NCBI RefSeq assembly: GCF_000576635.1
Contig: NZ_AVFL01000008.1
Span: 124,001-188,000 of the forward strand
DNA length: 64,000 nucleotides
From: Skermanella stibiiresistens SB22
GTDB lineage: Bacteria; Pseudomonadota; Alphaproteobacteria; Azospirillales; Azospirillaceae
Direction of reading: 5' to 3'
In this document: positions 57,779 through 64,000 of the stretch, piece after piece
How positions within the stretch are numbered: the first letter of the stretch is position 1
Layout: every line of letters starts with the position of its first letter
Notes under the pieces: model-generated
What the model was told of the DNA's origin: nothing
The model's database searches: none
The model's input: only the letters and a program-made list of their open reading frames with translations
Translations under genes and position numbers: made by a program

Positions 57779-58401
57779 TCCTTGAGTGATTCCGGCGTCG
57801 CGTAGCCCCAAGCCACCGCGGCGAAGGGGATGCCCGAGGCCTTGGACGCCTCCGCGTCGCGGATCTCGTCGCCAACGCAGAGCGCCAGCGCCGGCTCGAC
57901 CTGGGCATGACGCAGGATCGCCTTGAACCGGGCGGCCTTGCCGAAGATCGCCACGCCGCAGCCGAAATGGTCGATCCGGAAGGCGTTGTCCGGCCCCAGG
58001 ACGCGCCGGACATTGCCTTCCGAGTTGGAACTGACCACCGCCAGCCGGACACCGGCCGATTTGAGGCCGCGCAGCATCTCCGGCACGCCATCGAACAGCT
58101 TGATGCTGGCGATATCCCGGGCCATAAGGCTTTTCATATCGTTGGCGATGATCGGCAGCTTCCACACGGGAACGCCGATCCGCCGCATGACTTCACGGCT
58201 CGGCAGTCCCCGCAAGGCCTCGAACTCAGCGGGTTGGAGTGTCCGGAAGCCGTGGCGGATGGCGACTTCGTTGAATACGCCGCGAAACCACGGTAGCGAG
58301 TCGGCCAAGGTTCCGTCGAAGTCGAAGATGACGAGCCGATAGCTCAGGGCGGCCTGGTCTTCAGGATCGGCTGCCAAGGCCCGTCGCCGCCGCAGGCGCA
58401 C
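57706..58401 (-). CDS. HAD-family phosphatase (phosphoglycolate-phosphatase-like)
   Basis: A 231-residue HAD hydrolase, subclass with an alpha-helical cap. Motif I is VIFDFDGTLADS near residue 24, motif II AVVSSNSEGN, motif III Lys in IFGKAARFKAI, and motif IV VGDEIRDAEASKASG. The substrate is uncertain: phosphoglycolate or another small phosphate ester. The start is GTG 58401, but the conserved part begins about 20 residues later, so a shorter form is possible. Confidence 0.86.
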   Translation of the reverse strand: MRLRRRRALAADPEDQAALSYRLVIFDFDGTLADSLPWFRGVFNEVAIRHGFRTLQPAEFEALRGLPSREVMRRIGVPVWKLPIIANDMKSLMARDIASIKLFDGVPEMLRGLKSAGVRLAVVSSNSEGNVRRVLGPDNAFRIDHFGCGVAIFGKAARFKAILRHAQVEPALALCVGDEIRDAEASKASGIPFAAVAWGYATPESLKDHASVALFERVSDIVPTVLGVEAV

Positions 58402-58416
58402 CGCATGCCGAAATCG

Positions 58417-59430
58417 TCAGTTCGACTTCCGAGGCGAGAAAACCATGTCCAAACTCGACGCGTCGAGAATGTTCTCCGCCCACATGTTCAAGTCGTCGTC
58501 GTGCGCGTGCAACACCTTTTCACTGACTGCTTCCGGAACGGTTCTGAAACGGCGCCGAAACTGACGCAGCAGGATCTCCGCCTTGCCTTCGGCTTTGCCT
58601 TGGACCTTACCTTGGGCTTGGCCGATCTTGATGCCGTCGGCCATACCCTCGGCCTTCCACATCTCCGCCGCGATGGACATGATCCTCGTCTCCTGGCCTG
58701 GCACTATTTCCTTGAGCACGTCCCTCAACAGGCCGGGCTCGATCTTGTTGGGCTCCGCGATAATGTAACGCACCAGTATCGCCAAGTCATCGACGCCGAG
58801 CGCCGCCTCCGCCCTGCCCAGCCTGAGCAGCGTTTCGCGGATGTCTCCGCCACCATCGCCATGCTTGAGGATCAGCAACCCGACCCGCAACGCGTTCTGG
58901 TCGGACAGGGCCGCGTCGTCGATCCGGCCCAGGTCGGCCAGCGAGTAGCGGAAGTCGACGAGGTACGGCCGCAACGTGTCGTCATCGACGTCGAAGCCGT
59001 CGGCGAAGTCCAGGGGCACCCGCCATTCCGCGTGTCCATGGTAGACGACCAGCGGCAGGATGACCGGCAGCAGCCGCGGCTTGCCATTGGCGTCCTTGCC
59101 TTCATGCCGCTCCCACCATTCCCAGATCCTGACCATGTAGATCAGAAGCTGAAGCCCGATGCGGGGGTCGGGCGCCGATTTATGCTCGACCAGAACATAG
59201 ATGAGGGCTTGGCGGCCATCGCGCAGCCGGACCCGGTAGAGCCGGTCCGCCCGGCGTTCCCGAAGTTCCGCGTCGACGAAGGAGGTGTTGACCAGCTCCG
59301 GATCCTCCGCGGAGAGCCTGCTGGAAACCTCGACGGGTAGCCGCTCCCTGAGAAGGGTTCCGGCGGCGCCGGGCTGGTCGAGCAGCAGTTTGAAGAACTG
59401 ATCGTGACGGCGGATGACGCGGGAATTCAT
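58417..59430 (-). CDS. Rpn/YhgA-type PD-(D/E)XK nuclease-family protein
   Basis: A 337-residue member of the PF04754-like group of putative transposases/recombination-promoting nucleases. It begins RRHDQFFKLLLDQP, then has RADRLYRVRLRDG, IYVLVEHKSAPDPRIGLQLL (the E-x-K of the nuclease core) and LPLVVYHGHAEWR. Near residue 265-285 a run of short GKxxGKAEG repeats marks the C-terminal linker. In E. coli such proteins cause recA-independent recombination. The gene is intact and separated from urtE by a strong hairpin. Confidence 0.88.
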   Translation of the reverse strand: MNSRVIRRHDQFFKLLLDQPGAAGTLLRERLPVEVSSRLSAEDPELVNTSFVDAELRERRADRLYRVRLRDGRQALIYVLVEHKSAPDPRIGLQLLIYMVRIWEWWERHEGKDANGKPRLLPVILPLVVYHGHAEWRVPLDFADGFDVDDDTLRPYLVDFRYSLADLGRIDDAALSDQNALRVGLLILKHGDGGGDIRETLLRLGRAEAALGVDDLAILVRYIIAEPNKIEPGLLRDVLKEIVPGQETRIMSIAAEMWKAEGMADGIKIGQAQGKVQGKAEGKAEILLRQFRRRFRTVPEAVSEKVLHAHDDDLNMWAENILDASSLDMVFSPRKSN

Positions 59431-59446
59431 ATCAGGGTTTACAATC

Positions 59447-59488
59447 GTATGGAGCCGGGACGCCTTGATAGGCGGTCCGGCTCCATAC
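59447..59488 (-). terminator. Terminator-like hairpin after urtE
   Basis: GTATGGAGCCG (59447-59457) pairs perfectly with CGGCTCCATAC (59478-59488), and the inside GCC/GGC extends the stem. It lies 38 nt beyond the urtE stop on the minus strand, before the Rpn gene start. There is no long U-run. Confidence 0.6.
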
Positions 59489-59525
59489 CCGCAACAAGCC
59501 CGTCAGCGATCGAGCCGCGGCATCG

Positions 59526-60221
59526 TCACACGGTCAGGAAGCGTCGGACATCCGTCTCCACCATGTCCGCCTTGGCACCAGCCAGCACGACCTCGCCCCG
59601 GTCCATCACGGCGAAGTGGTCGGCCAGATCGCGGGCGAATTCGAAATACTGTTCGACCAGCAGGATCGCCATGTCGCCCCGGTCGCCCAGCTTGCGGATC
59701 ACCGCCTCGATCAGCTTGATGATCGAGGGCTGGATGCCCTCGGTCGGCTCGTCCAGGATCATCAGCCGCGGCCGGGTCACGAGGGCGCGGCCGATCGCGA
59801 GCTGCTGCTGCTGTCCACCCGACAGGTCGCCGCCGCGACGGTTGAGCATGCTCTTCAGCACCGGGAAAAGCTCGAAGATCTCCTCCTGGATGTGCCTGTC
59901 CTTGCGTGCGAGTGGCGCGAAGCCGGTTTGGAGGTTCTCCAGCACGGTCAGGCGCGGGAAGATCTCGCGGCCCTGCGGCACATAGGCGATGCCGCGGCGG
60001 GCCCGCTGATGCGGCGACAGGCGGGCGATGTCTTGGCCTTCCCACAGGATGCGGCCCTGGCGGATCGGCTCCAGGCCCAGCACGGCACGCAGCAGGCTGG
60101 TCTTGCCGACGCCATTGCGCCCCAGCAGGCAAGTCACCGCTCCCTTGGGCGCGTTCAATCCGACGCGCCGGAGGATGTGGCTGGCGCCGTAGTAGAGGTC
60201 GACGTTTTCGACTGTGAGCAT
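59526..60221 (-). CDS. urtE: Urea ABC transporter ATPase UrtE
   Basis: A 231-residue LivF-like ATPase. It has Walker A GRNGVGKTS near residue 34, the family-typical YVPQGREIFPRLTV, signature LSGGQQQQLAIGRAL and Walker B LMILDEPTEGIQPSII. The GIQPSII stretch is typical of UrtE. It works with UrtD on the UrtBC permease for high-affinity urea import. It is the last gene of the urt operon, 4 nt after urtD. Confidence 0.95.
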   Translation of the reverse strand: MLTVENVDLYYGASHILRRVGLNAPKGAVTCLLGRNGVGKTSLLRAVLGLEPIRQGRILWEGQDIARLSPHQRARRGIAYVPQGREIFPRLTVLENLQTGFAPLARKDRHIQEEIFELFPVLKSMLNRRGGDLSGGQQQQLAIGRALVTRPRLMILDEPTEGIQPSIIKLIEAVIRKLGDRGDMAILLVEQYFEFARDLADHFAVMDRGEVVLAGAKADMVETDVRRFLTV

Positions 60222-60225
60222 GGTG

Positions 60226-61047
60226 TCAGCGCCCCAGATAGACTTCGATGACGCGGTGGTCGGCTTGGACGGTGTCGATGCTGCCCTCGGCGAGCACCGA
60301 CCCCTCGTGCAGCACGGTCACCTTGGCGCCCAGCGCCCGGACGAATTCCATGTCGTGCTCGACCACCACGATCGAACGCTCGCGGGCGATGTCGAGCAGC
60401 AGGCGCGCCGTCGTCTCCGTCTCGTGGTCGGTCATGCCGGCGACCGGTTCGTCGAGCAGCAGAAGCTGGCCCTCCTGCATCAGCAGCATGCCGATCTCCA
60501 GCCACTGCTTCTGGCCATGGCTCAAGGCGCCGGCCTTCTCCTTCCGCCGATCGCCCAGGCCGATCACGCCCAGGATCTCGTCGATCCGGCGGGCCTGCGG
60601 GCCGGTCAGGTGGAAGAACAGCGTGGCGAAGGTGCCGCGGTCGGTCTTGAGCGCCAGTTCCAGGTTCTCGAACACGCTCAGGTGCTCGAACACCGTCGGC
60701 TTCTGGAACTTGCGGCCGATGCCGAGATTGGCGATGGCCGCCTCGTCCATCTTGGTCAGGTCGACGCTGGCGTTGAACAGCACGTCGCCGGTGTTTGGCT
60801 TGGTCTTGCCGGTGATGACGTCCATCATCGTCGTCTTGCCGGCGCCGTTGGGGCCGATGATGGTCCGCATCTCGCCCTTGTCGATGACAAGGCTGAGGCT
60901 GTTCAACGCCTTGAAGCCGTCGAAGCTGACGGACACGCCGTCCAGGTACAGGATCGATCCGGCCGGCTGGCGGATTGGCCGGACCGGCGTCGATTCCGCC
61001 GGCAGGACGATCTCGGCGGCGTCAGGCGCCATGCTCGCTCGCTGCAT
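60226..61047 (-). CDS. urtD: Urea ABC transporter ATPase UrtD
   Basis: A 273-residue LivG-like ATPase with Walker A GPNGAGKTTMMDVITGKT near residue 65, signature LSHGQKQWLEIGMLL and Walker B LLLLDEPVAGMTDHE. ATG 61047 has a strong ribosome site (AAGGAGGTCGGCG), fixing the start 26 bp inside the urtC end. The first 30 residues are a variable leader. Confidence 0.95.
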   Translation of the reverse strand: MQRASMAPDAAEIVLPAESTPVRPIRQPAGSILYLDGVSVSFDGFKALNSLSLVIDKGEMRTIIGPNGAGKTTMMDVITGKTKPNTGDVLFNASVDLTKMDEAAIANLGIGRKFQKPTVFEHLSVFENLELALKTDRGTFATLFFHLTGPQARRIDEILGVIGLGDRRKEKAGALSHGQKQWLEIGMLLMQEGQLLLLDEPVAGMTDHETETTARLLLDIARERSIVVVEHDMEFVRALGAKVTVLHEGSVLAEGSIDTVQADHRVIEVYLGR

Positions 61048-62191
61048 CGCCGACCTCCTTGGACTTGGTCTCGGTTGAGGGGATGGCTCGCCGGGCGGCG
61101 CGGTTCCGCAGCTGGGCGGCCAGACCGACGATCCCGCGCGGCAGGAACAGGGTGCAGACGATGAACAGCGCGCCTAGGAAGAACAGCCAGAATTCCGGCG
61201 CGGCACCGGTGAAGAAGCTCTTGGCGCCGTTGACGGTGAAGGCACCCAGGATGGCGCCGTACAGGGTGCCGCGACCGCCGACCGCGACCCAGACCGCGAT
61301 CTCGATCGAGTTGGCGGGCGAGAACTCGGACGGGTTGATGATGCCGACCTGCGGCACGTAGAGCGCGCCTGCGATCCCCGCCAGCATGGCGGACACCGTG
61401 AAGACGAACAGCTTGGCGTTGGTCACCGAGTAGCCGAGGAACCGCACCCGGCTTTCCGCGTCGCGGATCGCCATCAGCACCCGGCCCAGCTTGGACGTGA
61501 CGATGTAGCGGCTGATCAGGTAGCCGAGCGCCAGCACCAGGGCCGAGGCGACATAGAGGCCGATCCGAGTTCCCTGCGCCTGGACGTTGTAGCCCAGGAT
61601 CTCCTTGAAGTCGGTCAGGCCGTTGTTGCCGCCGAAGCCCATCTCGTTGCGGAAGAACGCCAGCATCAGGGCGAAGACCATCGCCTGTGTGATGATGGAG
61701 AAATAGACGCCGGTGATGCGCGACCGGAAGGTCAGCCAGCCCAGCACATAGGCCAACGCGCCCGGCACCAGCATCACCATCAGCATGGCGAACCAGAAAT
61801 TGCCGAAACCCAGCCAGTACCAGGGCAGTTCGCTCCAGTTCAGGAATACCATGAAGTCGGGCAGGTCCGGATTGCCGTAGACGCCGCGGGTGCCGATCTG
61901 CCGCATCAGGTACATGCCCATGCAGTAGCCGCCCAGCGCGAAGAAGCCGCCATGGCCCAGGCTGAGCGCGCCGGCGTAGCCCCAGATCAGGTCGAGGCTG
62001 AGCGCCAGCAGGGCGAAGCACAGGTACTTGCCGAGCAGGCTCAGCATGTAGGTCGGAACGTGGAACGGGCTCTCCGGCGGCAGGGTCAGGTTGAGGACCG
62101 GCACCAGCACGATGGTCAGCACCAGGAGGATCAGGAACACCTGCCAGCCGCGGCGGGATTCCAAGGTCGCGAGACGCGACATCAGCAGCAT
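61022..62191 (-). CDS. urtC: Urea ABC transporter permease UrtC
   Basis: A 389-residue LivM-like permease with about 10 helices. Family segments include LSLDLIWGYAGALSLGHGGFFALGGY near residue 65-95, FFRNEMGFGGNNGLTDFK near 173-190, and VWVAVGGRGTLYGAILGA near 295. It has 4 nt to urtB upstream and overlaps urtD. Confidence 0.95.
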   Translation of the reverse strand: MLLMSRLATLESRRGWQVFLILLVLTIVLVPVLNLTLPPESPFHVPTYMLSLLGKYLCFALLALSLDLIWGYAGALSLGHGGFFALGGYCMGMYLMRQIGTRGVYGNPDLPDFMVFLNWSELPWYWLGFGNFWFAMLMVMLVPGALAYVLGWLTFRSRITGVYFSIITQAMVFALMLAFFRNEMGFGGNNGLTDFKEILGYNVQAQGTRIGLYVASALVLALGYLISRYIVTSKLGRVLMAIRDAESRVRFLGYSVTNAKLFVFTVSAMLAGIAGALYVPQVGIINPSEFSPANSIEIAVWVAVGGRGTLYGAILGAFTVNGAKSFFTGAAPEFWLFFLGALFIVCTLFLPRGIVGLAAQLRNRAARRAIPSTETKSKEVGDAASEHGA

Positions 62192-62195
62192 GGCT

Positions 62196-63896
62196 TCAGG
62201 CCTCCGCGGCGCGGCCCTTGAGCGCGAACAAGCCGCGCGGGCGCTTCTGGATGAACAGGATGATGAAGACCAGGATCAGGATCTTGCCGAGCATGGCGCC
62301 GGCGTAGGGCTCCAGGAATTTGTTGAAGATGCCCAGCGTCATGGCGCCCGCCAGCACGCCCCACAGGCTGCCGACACCACCGAACACCACGACCATGAAG
62401 CTGTCGACGATATAGCCCTGCCCCAGGTTGGGGCTGACGTTGCCGATCTGGCTGAGCGCCACCCCGGCGACGCCGGCGATGCCGGAGCCGAGGCCGAAGG
62501 TGAGCGCGTCGACCCAGCCGGTGCGGATGCCCATGGCCGAGGCCATGTTGCGGTTCTGGGTGACGGCGCGCATCTGGAGACCGAACGGCGTGTAGCGGAG
62601 CAAGGCCGCCAAGCCGGCCAGCACCGCCAGCGCGAAGATGATGATGGCGATACGGTTGTAGGTCAGCACCATGCCCGGCATCGCCTCGAACGCGCCGGTC
62701 ATCCAGCCGGGGTTGGAGACCTCCTTGTTAGGGGCGCCGAAGATCGCGCGCACCAGTTGCTGGAGCATCAGGCTGATGCCCCAGGTGGCCAGCAAGGTTT
62801 CCAGCGGGCGGCCATAGAGGAACCGGATGATGCCGCGCTCCATCAGGACGCCGACGGCGCCGGCCACCAGGAAGGCGGCGGGAATCGAGATGACGAGATA
62901 GAGGCCGAAGAACTCGGCGGGGATCCATTCGCGGAACAACTGCTGCACCACGACGGTGGTGTAGGCGCCCAGCATGATCATTTCGCCATGCGCCATGTTG
63001 ATGACACCCATGACCCCGAAGGTGATGGCCAACCCGATCGCGGCCAGCAACAGGACCGAGCCCAGGCTGACACCCTGGAACAGGTTCAACGCCAGTTCCG
63101 TCATCATCAGGCGCTGGTCGATCCGGGCGATCAGGCCGGTGGCGGCGGCGCGCACCTGGGGATCGGGTTCGGCGAAGCTGCCATCCGGGTTGGTGGCGGC
63201 CAGCGGGGCGACGAGGGCGCGCACCTCGGAGGACAGCCGGCCGGAGACCTCCTTGACCGCCGCCAGCCGCTCGGCCGGGTCGGTGCTGGTCAGGCTCATC
63301 TTGGCGTAGGTCAGCGCCATGGCCGCCCGGACGTCCTCGACCTTCTCGCGCGCCAGCGCGTCGCGCAGCAGCGCCATGGCTTCCGGCGTGCGGTCGCGCG
63401 CCATGGTCTCGGCGGCGGCCAGCCGCTTGGCCGGATCGGCGTTGTTGATCTGGAGCCGCCCGATGGCGCCGCCTAGGGCGGTGCGCAAGGCGTTGTTGAC
63501 GTTGATGCGGGTGAGATCGCGGCTGGTCGCCGTGCCCAGCGCCTCGCCCGTGGCGGCGTCGGTCAGCGCGATGTCGCGACCCGTGCCGCCGATCACCAGG
63601 CGTCCGTCCTCCTTGCGGGTGTAGAGCCGATTGTCCGACATCGCCTCCAGGACCGGCGTAGCCCGCTCGTCACCCAATCGGGCCAGCGCGTCGATCGCCG
63701 CGACCTTGTCGTTGAAGGCGGGTGCCGCCAGACCGGCCAGCGCGTCGGAATACTCATCGGCCCAAGCCGAGGACGCCGCGAAGGCGCCGATCGCGACACC
63801 GACGGTCAGCAACCCGGTCATCAGGAAAAAGGCCAAAACAAAGGCATGAAGGCCACGCAGGACCCAAGTGACCCTGGCGAGGTGGGATTTGATCAT
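62196..63896 (-). CDS. urtB: Urea ABC transporter permease UrtB
   Basis: A 566-residue protein. The C-terminal part (about 275-560) is a LivH-like permease: LLAAIGLAITFGVMGVINMAHGE, LLATWGISLMLQQLVR, TQNRNMASAMGIRT and FGGVGSLWGVLAGA. The N-terminal 270 residues are a helical, probably periplasmic domain after a signal-like helix (ending ASSAWA), a normal UrtB feature. ATG 63896 is preferred; the TTG two codons upstream is less likely. It is the first urt gene wholly in the window. Confidence 0.95.
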   Translation of the reverse strand: MIKSHLARVTWVLRGLHAFVLAFFLMTGLLTVGVAIGAFAASSAWADEYSDALAGLAAPAFNDKVAAIDALARLGDERATPVLEAMSDNRLYTRKEDGRLVIGGTGRDIALTDAATGEALGTATSRDLTRINVNNALRTALGGAIGRLQINNADPAKRLAAAETMARDRTPEAMALLRDALAREKVEDVRAAMALTYAKMSLTSTDPAERLAAVKEVSGRLSSEVRALVAPLAATNPDGSFAEPDPQVRAAATGLIARIDQRLMMTELALNLFQGVSLGSVLLLAAIGLAITFGVMGVINMAHGEMIMLGAYTTVVVQQLFREWIPAEFFGLYLVISIPAAFLVAGAVGVLMERGIIRFLYGRPLETLLATWGISLMLQQLVRAIFGAPNKEVSNPGWMTGAFEAMPGMVLTYNRIAIIIFALAVLAGLAALLRYTPFGLQMRAVTQNRNMASAMGIRTGWVDALTFGLGSGIAGVAGVALSQIGNVSPNLGQGYIVDSFMVVVFGGVGSLWGVLAGAMTLGIFNKFLEPYAGAMLGKILILVFIILFIQKRPRGLFALKGRAAEA

Positions 63897-63944
63897 GATC
63901 AAGGCGCTTACCCCCGGCGTTCTACCCGGTTATCTCGAAATGAC

Positions 63945-63974
63945 TTTCCCCCCGGCGACTTCGCCGGGGGGAAA
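63945..63974 (-). promoter_or_regulatory. 13-bp hairpin between urtA end and urtB
   Basis: TTTCCCCCCGGCG (63945-63957) pairs with CGCCGGGGGGAAA (63962-63974) around a 4-nt loop. It lies about 50 nt before urtB and 15 nt past the presumed urtA stop. In such operons a stem here often reduces read-through or protects the binding-protein mRNA; there is no U-run on the minus strand. Confidence 0.6.
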
Positions 63975-63989
63975 TCGGGAGGCGGGCTG

Positions 63990-64000
63990 TCACTTGGCGT
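63990..64000 (-). CDS. Possible last codons of urtA (partial, cut by window edge)
   Basis: On the minus strand a TGA at 63992-63990 is preceded by codons for Ala-Lys. A binding-protein gene ending here would fit the usual urtABCDE order. Only 11 bases are visible, so this rests on gene order, not on sequence. Confidence 0.3.

Noticed and set aside
58417-59430. Considered as an insertion sequence because of the transposase-like Rpn family
   Set aside because: There are no terminal inverted repeats or target duplications at the gene ends; the nearby hairpin looks like a terminator for urtE.

Overview
The window is GC-rich (roughly two thirds G+C) and densely coded. The gene set suggests a member of the Alphaproteobacteria, most like Rhodospirillales of the Azospirillum/Skermanella type: CobN-type corrin genes mixed with CbiX/CbiG/CbiD, a Urt urea transporter, an Entner-Doudoroff operon behind a ribose-class sugar ABC transporter, and several c-di-GMP proteins. 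This placement is inferred from gene content and was not tested by phylogeny.

Region 1 (about 50-20,570) is a large cobalamin locus. A cobalamin riboswitch leads a plus-strand operon (cbiX, cobH, cobL, cobI, a cbiG-cobJ fusion, cobM). A minus-strand cbiD-cobK fusion lies between cobM and a second plus-strand group (cobA, cobB, cobD). A second cobalamin riboswitch, on the minus strand, leads cobU, cobW, cobN, cobO and cobQ, and an MFS transporter gene lies between cobQ and cobD. The set mixes enzymes of the early-cobalt (anaerobic) route with the late-insertion chelatase CobN. cobG/cobZ, cobF, cobS/cobT, cobC and cobV are not in the window.

Region 2 (20,600-24,440) holds two perfect inverted repeats, thiC with its TPP riboswitch, and an uncharacterised pair: an acetoacetate-decarboxylase-like protein and a 74-residue helix-hairpin-helix-like protein.

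Region 3 (24,745-33,000) is signalling and redox: a cyclic-nucleotide-binding EAL phosphodiesterase, an Rrf2-type regulator, a small membrane protein, a PAS histidine kinase translationally coupled to a REC/HD-GYP response regulator, a metallophosphoesterase, and a cytochrome c' / dihaem cytochrome c pair.

Region 4 (33,170-43,400) is carbohydrate use: a ROK regulator, a sugar ABC transporter (ATPase, permease, binding protein), a PfkB sugar kinase, then zwf, edd and eda. Import, phosphorylation and the Entner-Doudoroff pathway therefore lie in one run of genes, although a strong terminator separates the transporter from the enzymes.

Region 5 (43,440-50,520) is iron: a bacterioferritin with an altered ferroxidase site, a PepSY membrane protein, a PiuC-type hydroxylase, a TonB-dependent siderophore receptor, and exbB-exbD-tonB. 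A Fur-box-like palindrome lies between the divergent receptor and exbB genes.

Region 6 (50,511-59,430) is mixed: a TPR/O-GlcNAc-transferase-like glycosyltransferase, a secreted alpha/beta hydrolase, a zinc alcohol dehydrogenase, a PPP-family phosphatase, YajQ, a small unknown protein, a HAD phosphatase and an Rpn/PD-(D/E)XK protein. Region 7 (59,526-64,000) is urtBCDE on the minus strand, with what may be the last codons of urtA at the window edge.
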